The position numbers were made by a program, and so were the translations under genes. Of a stretch of DNA of 64,000 nt, positions 18,437 through 26,207 are shown piece by piece. The stretch spans positions 22,434-86,433 of the forward strand of contig NZ_ASRY01000267.1 in the NCBI RefSeq assembly GCF_000520815.1, written 5' to 3'. The stretch's first letter is position 1. Every line of letters begins with the position of its first letter. The DNA comes from Paenibacillus maysiensis (GTDB lineage Bacteria; Bacillota; Bacilli; Paenibacillales; Paenibacillaceae). Under the pieces are notes generated by a model that ran no database searches, was not told where the DNA came from, and was given only the letters and a program-made list of their open reading frames with translations.

Positions 18437-18898
18437 ATGGGAGAAGAAATTAAAGTTATCGTATTTAAACTTGGTGAAGAGGAATACGGTGTCGAAGTAG
18501 AAAAAGTCCAGTCCATTGAGCGCATGGTGCCGATTACACGTGTTCCAAGAACATACGATTTTGTCAAAGGCGTATTCAATATGAGAGGCGTGGTCATTCC
18601 TGTTATTGATCTGCGGGGTCGTTTTGGATTGTCTGAGGCGGAATACACCGATCAAACCCGGATTATCATCGTTGCAGTGGGTGAGATGCAAGTCGGCTTT
18701 ATCGTTGATTCGGCGAACGACGTAATTGACCTGAATACCGACAACATTGAGACACCACCGGAAGTCGTTGGCGGAGTCAAGGCTAAATATTTGCGTGGAG
18801 TCGCTAAAATCGGTGAAGAGCGCTTGCTCATCATGCTGAATTTGTCTGAGGTGCTGAATCGGAGTGAAATGAACCAACTGGAAGGCTTAGAGGATTAA
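18437..18898 (+). CDS. cheW: Chemotaxis coupling protein CheW
   Basis: CheW links receptors to CheA. The 153-residue protein is a single CheW domain. It includes EEYGVEVEKVQSIERM, the conserved TRVPRTYDFVKGVFNMRG segment, and VIPVIDLRGRFGL. A strong SD (AGGAGGG) lies before the ATG. It sits between cheA and cheC as in B. subtilis. Confidence 0.96.
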   Translation: MGEEIKVIVFKLGEEEYGVEVEKVQSIERMVPITRVPRTYDFVKGVFNMRGVVIPVIDLRGRFGLSEAEYTDQTRIIIVAVGEMQVGFIVDSANDVIDLNTDNIETPPEVVGGVKAKYLRGVAKIGEERLLIMLNLSEVLNRSEMNQLEGLED

Positions 18899-18901
18899 TT
18901 T

Positions 18902-19528
18902 ATGGAAAATCTTGAGAATCTCGAAGATTTCAAGTTGGATGTTTTGAAGGAAGTCGGTAACATTGGTTCGGGGAACGCTGCTACAGCGCTCTCCCGACTT
19001 CTGAATAAACCCGTTGATATGGGCGTACCTAAAGTACAGATGCTGCCTTTTGAGGAGATTGCCGAAAAGGTTGGCGGGAATGAGCAACTTGTCGTTGCGA
19101 TATTTTTCAGAGTCGAGGGGGAAGCCCCGGGCAATCTCTTTTTCATATTGCAGCCCCATGCGGCGAAAAGCCTGCTTTCCCGGCTGGCAAATATTCCGTC
19201 GGATGATGAGGACAGCTTTAACGAAATGGAGCATTCGGCTTTGTCCGAAATCGGAAATATTTTAGCGGGTTCATACTTGTCTTCGTTAGCCGATTTTACC
19301 CGGTTGTCCATGTATCCGACGGTTCCCGCACTAGCCTTGGATATGGCCGGGGCCATTCTCAGCTATGGGCTGTTGCAATTTGGGCAGATGGGGGATGCAG
19401 CCTTGTTGATTGACACATCGTTTCTGGAGGGGCAGAATCAGATTGAGGGTCAATTTTTCCTGATTCCTGATCCGGAATCGTTTGGGAAAATATTCAGGTC
19501 GTTAGGAGTCCCGATGAACGATGATTGA
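18902..19528 (+). CDS. cheC: CheY-P phosphatase CheC
   Basis: CheC dephosphorylates CheY-P and binds CheD for adaptation. The 208-residue protein has both phosphatase helices (EVGNIGSGNAATALS near residue 18 and SEIGNILAGSYLSSL near 115), each with the expected Glu and Asn. Length matches B. subtilis CheC. The start is three bases after the cheW stop. It overlaps cheD by eight bases, consistent with making the CheC-CheD partners together. Confidence 0.95.
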   Translation: MENLENLEDFKLDVLKEVGNIGSGNAATALSRLLNKPVDMGVPKVQMLPFEEIAEKVGGNEQLVVAIFFRVEGEAPGNLFFILQPHAAKSLLSRLANIPSDDEDSFNEMEHSALSEIGNILAGSYLSSLADFTRLSMYPTVPALALDMAGAILSYGLLQFGQMGDAALLIDTSFLEGQNQIEGQFFLIPDPESFGKIFRSLGVPMNDD

Positions 19529-20018
19529 GGATAAAAGCATCATCAAAGTGGGTATGGCAGACTTGAACGTAACCAGCAATCCAAACTCCATTCGCACGAC
19601 AGGACTTGGCTCCTGCGTCGGGTTGACCCTCTACGATCCTCATTTAAAACTGGCTGGTATGGCACATGTGATGCTACCGTCCTCGGACATTGCGCGTGAA
19701 GGGCAATTGAACATTGCTAAATACGCCGATACCGCGTTGCCAGAGCTATTTGAGCGGATGCTGAAATTGGGAGCCGAACGCCGCAGACTGGTCGCCAAAA
19801 TGGCAGGGGGAGCGCAAATGTTCGCCTTTGCCGGCAGCGGGGACACCATGCGAATTGGTCCGCGCAATGTGGAATCATGCAAGGAAATGCTCGTAGATCT
19901 CGGTATTCCACTGCTTGCGGAGGATACAGGCGGTAGTTATGGCCGAACGATTGAACTGGATTGTGAAACTGGCGTTTTGAATATTCGAAGCGTACAAAAA
20001 GGTGTAAAGGAATTATAA
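19521..20018 (+). CDS. cheD: Chemoreceptor glutamine deamidase CheD
   Basis: CheD deamidates receptor glutamines and activates CheC. The 165-residue protein has the catalytic Cys C32 (GLGSCVGL) and His H49 (GMAHVMLP), with the expected 17-residue spacing. It also has the GGAQMF motif and a C-terminal GGSYGRTIELD strand. The ATG lies inside the cheC 3' end (8-base overlap). Confidence 0.95.
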   Translation: MIEDKSIIKVGMADLNVTSNPNSIRTTGLGSCVGLTLYDPHLKLAGMAHVMLPSSDIAREGQLNIAKYADTALPELFERMLKLGAERRRLVAKMAGGAQMFAFAGSGDTMRIGPRNVESCKEMLVDLGIPLLAEDTGGSYGRTIELDCETGVLNIRSVQKGVKEL

Positions 20019-20020
20019 TC

Positions 20021-20443
20021 ATGTTATTTGGCAGCTTACGCATTAATCTTTGGTCTGGAGTAGTCGGATTTATCCTGACTTTTGTGTTGTCCACTGGCAG
20101 CAATCTGCTGACCACGAGCTTAATTCGTGGCTTGATCGCCTTCGTTTTTTGGTTCCTGCTTGCATTTGTGCTGCGCTGGGCACTGGGTGTCGTAGCGCGG
20201 CCAGATCTGGGTAATGCCCAAAGCCGGGCAAGCTCTCAGGTGGATGGCGTAGGGGGGAATCTGGACCTGACGACACCAGACGAAGATGAAAACCTGAATG
20301 AACTGTTGAAGCCGAAACCAGAGCAGACGGACGGGAAAAACACCGGTTTTGCGCCTTTAAACCCGCCTAAGCTGGTTTCAAACAAGGACCCTGAAGAATT
20401 GGCCAAGGCCGTTCGTCACCTGACAGACAAACAAGGAGGGTGA
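20021..20443 (+). CDS. Unnamed two-helix membrane protein between cheD and sigD
   Basis: I do not recognise a named family. The 140-residue protein has two probable membrane helices (~11-30 and ~36-58), with an N-terminal short amphipathic start and a basic turn (IRGL). A ~75-residue cytoplasmic-looking tail follows, rich in Asp, Glu, Pro, Asn and Lys, ending in a basic helix (KAVRHLTDKQ). The start has AAGGA upstream and follows cheD by two bases. It ends five bases before the sigD ATG, and its last codons carry the sigD SD. Co-expression with chemotaxis and sigD genes suggests a motility role, unproven. Confidence 0.75.
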   Translation: MLFGSLRINLWSGVVGFILTFVLSTGSNLLTTSLIRGLIAFVFWFLLAFVLRWALGVVARPDLGNAQSRASSQVDGVGGNLDLTTPDEDENLNELLKPKPEQTDGKNTGFAPLNPPKLVSNKDPEELAKAVRHLTDKQGG

Positions 20444-20448
20444 AGCCG

Positions 20449-21237
20449 ATGAACGAGCGAAAAGCCGCTCATTTAAACCATTCCGGACTGTGGGAGCAAT
20501 GGAAAGAACACGGTGACAAGGAAGCAAAAAAGCAGTTAATTGAAAAGTACCTCCATATTGTGGAGTATGTGTCGGGACGCCTTGCAGTAGGTTTACCTAA
20601 AAATGTATCCAAAGATGATCTGGCCAGTAACGGGGTCATGGGCTTGATTGATGCTCTTGAAAAGTTTGACTATGAACGTGGTTTGCAGTTTGAGACTTAT
20701 GCTTCCTGGCGCGTTCGAGGAGCGATTTTGGATGGTCTTCGCCAAGGAGATTGGGTTCCACGTTCGGTCAGGGAAAAAGCGAAAAAAATTGAGGATGCCT
20801 ATCAGCATCTGGAGCAGAGATACTTACGCACAGTAAGTGACGAAGAGATGAGCCATTATTTGGACGTCTCTGAAAAAGAGTTTCAAAACATGATCCAGGA
20901 GGTCGCCGTTATGTCGATCGTTTCACTGGAGGACCCGATTCGTGAAGAAGAGTCGGAGACACGACTTTCCCTTTTAGTCGATGAAAAAGCGAAAAATCCG
21001 GATCACAAGGTCAATGAGTTTACACTTCGTGATGCTCTTGCACATGGCATTGACAAATTGACTGAAAAAGAACGTATCGTTGTTTCTTTATTGTATTACG
21101 AGGATTTGTCACTCAGTGAAATCGCTGAGGTCATGTCGCTTTCACCCTCGCGTATTTCACAACTACATTCCAAAGCCATATTACGGCTGAGAGCGACACT
21201 GGACAAACAGCGGGATCTGCTAATGCGTAAAGATTAA
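20449..21237 (+). CDS. sigD: RNA polymerase sigma factor SigD (FliA/sigma-28)
   Basis: SigD directs transcription of flagellin, motor and autolysin genes after hook completion. I choose ATG 20449, with AAGGAGGG 9 bases upstream. An in-frame GTG at 20440 lies inside that SD and is unlikely. The 262-residue protein has sigma regions 2 (ASNGVMGLIDALEKFDYERG, FETYASWRVRGAILDGLR), 3 and 4 (DLSLSEIAEVMSLSPSRISQ helix-turn-helix). It is expected to be inhibited by FlgM, which is not in this window. Confidence 0.95.
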   Translation: MNERKAAHLNHSGLWEQWKEHGDKEAKKQLIEKYLHIVEYVSGRLAVGLPKNVSKDDLASNGVMGLIDALEKFDYERGLQFETYASWRVRGAILDGLRQGDWVPRSVREKAKKIEDAYQHLEQRYLRTVSDEEMSHYLDVSEKEFQNMIQEVAVMSIVSLEDPIREEESETRLSLLVDEKAKNPDHKVNEFTLRDALAHGIDKLTEKERIVVSLLYYEDLSLSEIAEVMSLSPSRISQLHSKAILRLRATLDKQRDLLMRKD

Positions 21238-21282
21238 ACGTACGGGAGGTTATAGTAACAGTTAGACGGAAGGAGCACCCCT

Positions 21283-22692
21283 GTGGAGAAGCAATATGCT
21301 TTGGACCAGTATTTAAAAGTGGTCGTCTCACCCGATAAACTTAGCGCTTATTTGGAGTTTGCCAAACGTGAAGAAGGCTTTTCCTGTTCTGTGGAAGAAT
21401 TGGAGCGTTTCCTGAATATCCAAAAAATAAGGCATGGTTTGATTACTGATGCGATTCATACGTTTGTGGCAAGATCGGAAGATTATTTTTTCACCAAATT
21501 ACTGATTGCTGAGGGAACACCGCCGATTCATGGCACGGACGGAAAAATTAATCTTGCTGAAGTTGTGACCGGTGAAGATGCCCATAAGCCGCTCGAAACC
21601 GTGGATGGACGAGTGGACTATAAAGAATTAACCCGTTTAAAGAATGTGAAGCGTGGACAACTGATTGCCGAGCGGGTTGATCCATTGCCGGGTGTACCTG
21701 GTATTGCTGTAACGGGAGAGGAAATTCCTTACCTTTCAGGCAAAGAGGCACGGTTTAAAATCGGGAAAAACGTAGTTGTTCATCCAGAGGGCGTTGCAAT
21801 GTACGCAGCTATCGACGGGCTGGTGACTACGACTGAAAAGGGTAAGCTCAATGTGTTTCCCGTATATGAAGTGAACGGTGATGTGGATTATAGCGTCGGC
21901 AACATTGACTTTGTTGGAACCGTCGTCATTCGGGGTAATGTCCTGACGGGTTTTCGTATTCGGGCGGCTGGCGACATTCGTGTCATCGGCGGTGTGGAAG
22001 GTGCTGAATTGGATGCGGGAGGCTCAGTCGACATCAGTGGCGGTATTATCGGTTACCACAAGGGGTATGTGAAAGCTGCACAAAATGTGAAATGTTCCTT
22101 TATCCAGGATGGTAACGTGATTGCGGGTGGCGAAATACTTGTATCCCAAAGCATCATGCACTCCCAGATCAAAGCCAGTAAGAATGTACTTTGCGGAGGA
22201 GCTAAAGGACTGATCGTAGGTGGTAGTGTACAAGCTGGCGAAAAGGTAGTGGCGCGCACCATCGGTAATACAATGTCCACGGCCACTATAATTGAAGTAG
22301 GTGTACTGCCAGAGCTGCGCGATGAGCTGACTGAACTCCGGGCACGTTTGAAGCAGCAGACAGACAGCCAGGATAAGACCAATAAGGCCCTCACCATATT
22401 GGACCAGCTTGCTGCTGCCGGACAGCTTGCCCCTGAAAGAATGGCGATGCGAATCAAGTTGACATCTACCAAAAAATCAAATGACAACGAGCTTCTGGAA
22501 ACCAAATCAAGAATGCTGGAGATTGAACGAACCTTGGAAGATACAAGCCGCGCAAGGGTAGAAGTCAAAAACGTTATTTACGGTGGCTCTAAAATAGTTA
22601 TCGGCAGATATACAAAATTCATTAAAGATTCGGTGGAAAGAATGGCATTTTATTATCATGAGGGTGACATCAGCATGTCCTCCTCCGTGTAA
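21283..22692 (+). CDS. FapA/DUF342 family protein
   Basis: The 469-residue protein belongs to the FapA ('flagellar assembly protein A', DUF342) family. Residues ~1-170 form the N-terminal domain. Residues ~180-340 are Gly/Val/Ile-rich with repeated turns (GDIRVIGGVEGAELDAGG), typical of the right-handed beta-helix of this family. Residues ~340-440 are predicted coiled coil. A GTG start with AAGGAG is used. The molecular function in Firmicutes is not known; a flagellar role is inferred from the family name and the sigD neighbour. Confidence 0.85.
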   Translation: MEKQYALDQYLKVVVSPDKLSAYLEFAKREEGFSCSVEELERFLNIQKIRHGLITDAIHTFVARSEDYFFTKLLIAEGTPPIHGTDGKINLAEVVTGEDAHKPLETVDGRVDYKELTRLKNVKRGQLIAERVDPLPGVPGIAVTGEEIPYLSGKEARFKIGKNVVVHPEGVAMYAAIDGLVTTTEKGKLNVFPVYEVNGDVDYSVGNIDFVGTVVIRGNVLTGFRIRAAGDIRVIGGVEGAELDAGGSVDISGGIIGYHKGYVKAAQNVKCSFIQDGNVIAGGEILVSQSIMHSQIKASKNVLCGGAKGLIVGGSVQAGEKVVARTIGNTMSTATIIEVGVLPELRDELTELRARLKQQTDSQDKTNKALTILDQLAAAGQLAPERMAMRIKLTSTKKSNDNELLETKSRMLEIERTLEDTSRARVEVKNVIYGGSKIVIGRYTKFIKDSVERMAFYYHEGDISMSSSV

Positions 22693-22768
22693 TCTGGCAC
22701 AGGAATAACAAGTTTTCTAATTCTTCGGAAAACAGATACGGATGCCCAATCGGAAAGGGTGTGGTCCA

Positions 22769-23089
22769 ATGAGCCTGAAAGCTGTTGAATTACAAATCGC
22801 CGTACCTCGTACCAGTGAAGCGGGTAAGTACCAAAGCGAATACCAGCAACGTCCGATGAATGAGCAAGCGTTGTTAGGGCAAAAGAACGAGCAGGAGACA
22901 GAAAAGATTCGTCAGCGAAGCAGTGCGGTGGATGAATCTGCGGAAACATTCGTCGGTGAGAGGGAAACTGGAGGGCAGGGCAGTGATTCTTCCGGACAGA
23001 GCCGATCTCGGTCCAGTGAAAATGAACTGCCAAAGGAGCATCCTGCAGAGCATCCATACAAGGGACATCATATAGATTTTTCGCTCTGA
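22769..23089 (+). CDS. Small hydrophilic protein of the fla/che operon, unknown function
   Basis: I do not recognise the family. ATG 22769 follows GAAAGGGTG with good spacing; an upstream in-frame ATG at 22742 lacks an SD. The 106-residue protein starts MSLKAVELQIAVPRT. After that it is very hydrophilic (Gln, Glu, Ser, Arg, Gly) and probably disordered, ending in KGHHIDFSL. It has no signal peptide or membrane helix. The ordered first ~25 residues and the conserved-looking last ten suggest a short linear-motif partner. It lies between fapA and a swrB-like gene. Confidence 0.7.
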   Translation: MSLKAVELQIAVPRTSEAGKYQSEYQQRPMNEQALLGQKNEQETEKIRQRSSAVDESAETFVGERETGGQGSDSSGQSRSRSSENELPKEHPAEHPYKGHHIDFSL

Positions 23090-23130
23090 TCCGACAGGTA
23101 GAGAAGCGTTATAAAAGGAGACGATGGGCA

Positions 23131-23757
23131 GTGGATCAACCATGGATATATATTGTTCTGCTGGGCGCCGCAGCTGTTGTCTACGCCTGGCTGCTGCCCA
23201 AGCGGCAGGCGGGCCGGGGAACAGAAGAGGCCGTCGTCCAAAAGGTCGAGGCCACCTTGGAGCAATATATGGCCGATATTGAAAACGACAATGATGAGCT
23301 GATAGAGCTCGTATCCGGCATAAAGCAGGAACATGCGGTTAAACAGGCCTCATTGCAGGAGCAAGTGGCTGAGCTTCGGAACCGGATTGTGGAGCTTGAA
23401 CGCCAGGCTGCGCTTGCTTCAGTTTCTACACAGACAGTGTCTGGATCTGAGGTACTACTACATACTGGTACCCCGCATCAGGTGGTGGCAGCTTACGGTC
23501 AGTTCCGCAATACGCAGACTGCTATTCCCATGCAGGCAGAGCAGTCTGACGCCTCTATTGTAGCTGTGGAAGAGCAGGCGCCGTTGCAAGAAGCTGAGCC
23601 GGAAGCTCAGCAGGAATCTATCCGTGAGCGTTATCAGGAACTGTTCGCACTGTATGAGCAGGGCAAATCGGTGGATTACATTGCTAAGCAATCAGGCATC
23701 CAACGGGGCGAGGTACAGCTCATATTACAATTGGCGGAACGGGAGGACCTGACGTGA
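23131..23757 (+). CDS. SwrB-like membrane-anchored coiled-coil protein
   Basis: The 208-residue protein has an N-terminal membrane helix (IYIVLLGAAAVVYAWLL), a coiled coil (~30-95), a variable Gln/Glu/Ala linker and a C-terminal helical motif (YQELFALYEQGKSVDYIAKQ, then GIQRGEVQLILQLAE) resembling a helix-turn-helix. Layout and position after sigD match B. subtilis SwrB (YlxL), which promotes flagellar export-apparatus assembly; sequence conservation of that protein is low. The start is GTG with AAGGAG 10 bases upstream. The final GTGA overlaps the next gene. Confidence 0.72.
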   Translation: MDQPWIYIVLLGAAAVVYAWLLPKRQAGRGTEEAVVQKVEATLEQYMADIENDNDELIELVSGIKQEHAVKQASLQEQVAELRNRIVELERQAALASVSTQTVSGSEVLLHTGTPHQVVAAYGQFRNTQTAIPMQAEQSDASIVAVEEQAPLQEAEPEAQQESIRERYQELFALYEQGKSVDYIAKQSGIQRGEVQLILQLAEREDLT

Positions 23758-24401
23758 TCAAAAATCGTTCATTCATGCTGGGCATGGGCACCGGACTTAT
23801 TACAGGCGCACTGCTGCTGCAACTGGCGATGATCGGTCAGGGGCAATCGCAGCCGTCTGCAGCAGACCCAAAAAACATGACTCGTGAGCAATTGGAGAAG
23901 GCGGCAGCCGGACTGAATCTTCAAATCAGTGACAGCTCTGATCCGAAGATGACAGAAGAGGAATGGCGTAACAAGGTGATCAAGGAAGGCAATAAAACAC
24001 CGGCTGCTCCCAAAAAGGCAGAACCGGCACAAACGCCTTCGTCACCCAAGACACCTGCAAACAGCACACCTTCGGCTGTTTCCAAGCCTTCAGCAAGCAC
24101 GTCTGCGCTCCAAAGTCCGAATAAGCCGCTAACTAAAGGTTCGAGTGCTACAACTGCTCCAGATACGCCCAAACAGCCTGCCACTCCGCAAGTACAATAT
24201 AGCATTGCGTCGGGTAGCAATCTGAGGAGTGTGGCATCTGGCTTGCAGAAGGCGGGCATTGTATCGGATGCCAGCGCGTTTGAGGCAGAGGCTAAGGCTC
24301 AGAGAATCAATACCAGAATTCGTACTGGCACCTATGAGTTTGCCAAGGGTGAGGATTTCGGTTCTATTATTACTAAAATTACAAAGAAGCCGTCCAACTG
24401 A
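23754..24401 (+). CDS. Membrane-anchored protein with MltG-LysM-like C-terminus
   Basis: The 215-residue protein starts at GTG 23754 in a GTGA overlap, with GGGAGG upstream. Residues ~7-28 are a signal anchor (MLGMGTGLITGALLLQL). Residues ~30-70 are charged and helical, ~72-148 are Pro/Ala/Ser/Thr/Lys-rich, and ~150-212 (SGSNLRSVASGLQKAGIV, then RIRTGTYEFAKGEDF) resemble the LysM-like subdomain that precedes the catalytic domain of the endolytic transglycosylase MltG. The catalytic domain itself is absent. A wall-binding role near the flagellar basal body is inference. Confidence 0.72.
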   Translation: MIKNRSFMLGMGTGLITGALLLQLAMIGQGQSQPSAADPKNMTREQLEKAAAGLNLQISDSSDPKMTEEEWRNKVIKEGNKTPAAPKKAEPAQTPSSPKTPANSTPSAVSKPSASTSALQSPNKPLTKGSSATTAPDTPKQPATPQVQYSIASGSNLRSVASGLQKAGIVSDASAFEAEAKAQRINTRIRTGTYEFAKGEDFGSIITKITKKPSN

Positions 24402-24432
24402 CCGTGATCGGGAAGTGGACGGTTTTTATTTA
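24390..24432 (+). terminator. Intrinsic terminator of the fla/che operon
   Basis: CCGTCCA (24390-24396) pairs with TGGACGG (24416-24422), followed directly by TTTTTATTTATT. The 5' arm overlaps the stop codon of the last gene, so termination follows translation closely. Confidence 0.87.
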
Positions 24433-24482
24433 TTACTAAAAAGTCCATCAGGCGGAAGTAAACAGTCACATTTCGCGCGTAT

Positions 24483-24504
24483 CCAACTATTGTCGAAAAG
24501 TTGG
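24483..24504 (+). promoter_or_regulatory. Inverted repeat just upstream of the rpsB -35
   Basis: CCAACT and AGTTGG form a perfect 6-bp inverted repeat around ATTGTCGAAA. It abuts the rpsB -35 element and contains one perfect Spo0A-box heptamer (TGTCGAA, 24491-24497). It could be an operator, but a single heptamer is expected by chance every several kilobases. Confidence 0.35.
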
Positions 24505-24533
24505 TTGCAACGCTGCGGGTGTTATGGTATATT
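24505..24533 (+). promoter_or_regulatory. Sigma-A promoter of rpsB-tsf
   Basis: TTGCAA (-35), a 17-base spacer and TATATT (-10) match the vegetative consensus well. The start site would fall near 24540, leaving a leader of ~120 bases before rpsB, long enough for autoregulation by S2. I see no standard ribosomal-protein leader motif that I can name. Confidence 0.8.
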
Positions 24534-24658
24534 AATTGACGGTGTTAAAAACGCACGTCGATTAATTTTGTAAAGGGTGCTTTCCCAATGGAAAGTCTTT
24601 GCGAGAAATGATGTCGGCGGAGGACACACAAAAAACCAAACTTAGGAGGTGCGTGAAG

Positions 24659-25357
24659 ATGGCAGTAATCTCCATGAAACAGCTTCTGGAAGCTGGGGTT
24701 CACTTTGGTCACCAAACACGTCGCTGGAACCCGAAAATGGATCGTTATATCTTCACTGAAAGAAACGGTATTTACATCATTGACTTGCAAAAGACAGTGA
24801 AAAAGGTTGAGGAAGCTTACAACTTCGTAAAAAGCATTGCAGCTGAGAATGGTACAATCCTGTTCGTAGGCACGAAGAAACAAGCGCAAGATTCCGTTAA
24901 AGAAGAGGCAGCACGCGCTGGTCAATTCTATATCAACCAACGTTGGTTGGGCGGTACGCTCACTAACTTCCAAACCATTCAAAAACGTATTGATCGTTTG
25001 AAACAACTGGAAGCTTGGGAAGAAGACGGTACTTTCGCAGTTCTTCCTAAAAAAGAAGTTATTATTCTCCGTAAAGAGAAAGATCGTCTTGAAAAATTCT
25101 TGGGCGGTATCAAAAACATGAAGGGCCTTCCAAGCGCTCTGTTCATCATTGATCCACGCAAAGAACGTATCGCGGTTGCTGAAGCTCGCAAATTGGGTAT
25201 CCCAATCGTGGGTATCGTTGATACAAACTGCGATCCAGACGAAATTGACTATGTTATCCCAGGTAATGACGACGCGATTCGCGCTGTTAAATTGCTTACA
25301 GGTAAAATGGCTGATGCAGTTATGGAAGCTAACCAAGGCGAAGAAACTACAGCATAA
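24659..25357 (+). CDS. rpsB: 30S ribosomal protein S2
   Basis: S2 is a late-assembling protein of the 30S head-platform cleft. ATG 24659 has GGAGGTG upstream; the frame extends 5' but this start gives the standard N-terminus ([20 protein letters not shown]). The 232 residues include [24 protein letters not shown] and the [12 protein letters not shown]-terminal signature. Its own promoter lies upstream and a terminator lies between it and tsf. Confidence 0.98.
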   Translation: MAVISMKQLLEAGVHFGHQTRRWNPKMDRYIFTERNGIYIIDLQKTVKKVEEAYNFVKSIAAENGTILFVGTKKQAQDSVKEEAARAGQFYINQRWLGGTLTNFQTIQKRIDRLKQLEAWEEDGTFAVLPKKEVIILRKEKDRLEKFLGGIKNMKGLPSALFIIDPRKERIAVAEARKLGIPIVGIVDTNCDPDEIDYVIPGNDDAIRAVKLLTGKMADAVMEANQGEETTA

Positions 25358-25375
25358 TATTTCCTTGCGGAAATA
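25358..25375 (+). other. Hairpin right after the rpsB stop
   Basis: TATTTCC, loop TTGC, GGAAATA is a perfect 7-bp stem beginning at the base after the stop codon. No T-run follows. It may protect the rpsB 3' end from exonucleases. Confidence 0.5.
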
Positions 25376-25404
25376 CTTATATGAATTAAATGAAAAGGGT
25401 GGTT

Positions 25405-25437
25405 GGCAGGTGTATAACCTCTCACTGCCCTTTTTTT
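25405..25437 (+). terminator. Intrinsic terminator/attenuator between rpsB and tsf
   Basis: GGCAGGTG pairs with CACTGCC (one bulged G) around a 10-base loop, followed by CTTTTTTT. An outer AAAAGGG/CCCTTTT pairing (from 25393) can extend the stem. No separate tsf promoter is obvious, so readthrough probably sets the S2:EF-Ts ratio. Confidence 0.8.
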
Positions 25438-25489
25438 AAAGAATAAAGCTTGTGTACACCACTGAAAATCAAATTTGGAGGGAAATAAT

Positions 25490-26137
25490 ATGGCAGTTAA
25501 TGCTAGCGCAGTAAAAGAGCTTCGTGAAAAAACAGGCGCAGGAATGCTGGATTGTAAAAAAGCGCTTGAAGAAGCAAACGGTGATTTGACAAAAGCAGTT
25601 GAAGTTTTGCGTGAAAAAGGACTTGCGGCTGCAGCGAACAAAGCAGGCCGTATCGCTACTGAAGGCGTTGTTGAATCCTACATCCATGCTGGCGGCCGTA
25701 TCGGCGTACTGGTAGAAGTAAACTGCGAAACGGACTTCGTCGCTAAAACAGACCAGTTCAGAGATTTTGTACGTGACATCGCTATGCATATCGCTGCATT
25801 GAACCCTCGTTATGTTCGTCGTGAAGAAGTGCCACAGGAAGAGATCGAAAAAGAAAAAGAAATCCTGAAAGCACAAGCTTTGAACGAAGGCAAACCAGAA
25901 AATATCGTTGAGAAAATGGTTGAAGGCCGCATCGGTAAATTTTATGAAGAGTTCTGCCTGCTGGAGCAATCTTTCATTAAAGATCCGGACAAAACAATCT
26001 CCACACTCATCAACGAAAAAATCAGCACCATTGGCGAAAATATTTCCCTGCGTCGTTTTGTTCGTTTTGAACTGGGCGAAGGCTTGGAGAAAAAAGAAGA
26101 CAACTTCTACGAAGAAGTTATGTCTCAAGTGAAATAA
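25490..26137 (+). CDS. tsf: Elongation factor Ts (short form)
   Basis: EF-Ts recycles EF-Tu by GDP/GTP exchange. ATG 25490 follows GGAGGG. The 215-residue protein has the UBA-like N-terminus ([19 protein letters not shown]) and the Tu-binding core ([18 protein letters not shown]). It is much shorter than B. subtilis EF-Ts (~293 aa), so the second core subdomain is reduced. The frame is intact and ends in a normal-looking helix ([15 protein letters not shown]), so this is a short form, not a truncation. Confidence 0.96.
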   Translation: MAVNASAVKELREKTGAGMLDCKKALEEANGDLTKAVEVLREKGLAAAANKAGRIATEGVVESYIHAGGRIGVLVEVNCETDFVAKTDQFRDFVRDIAMHIAALNPRYVRREEVPQEEIEKEKEILKAQALNEGKPENIVEKMVEGRIGKFYEEFCLLEQSFIKDPDKTISTLINEKISTIGENISLRRFVRFELGEGLEKKEDNFYEEVMSQVK

Positions 26138-26138
26138 T

Positions 26139-26159
26139 AATTACCAACGAACGGTAATT
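26139..26159 (+). other. Hairpin after tsf
   Basis: AATTACC and GGTAATT form a perfect 7-bp stem with a 7-base loop just after the tsf stop. There is no T-run; the true terminator is ~20 bases further on. Confidence 0.45.
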
Positions 26160-26175
26160 GCATACGGAAAGAGCA

Positions 26176-26207
26176 AAGAATTGGAACACATCAGTGTTCC
26201 TTTTCTT
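26176..26207 (+). terminator. Intrinsic terminator after tsf
   Basis: GGAACAC (26183-26189), loop ATCA, GTGTTCC (26194-26200), followed by TTTTCTT. The flanking A-rich and T-rich arms extend the stem, so it could work in both directions. Confidence 0.85.
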
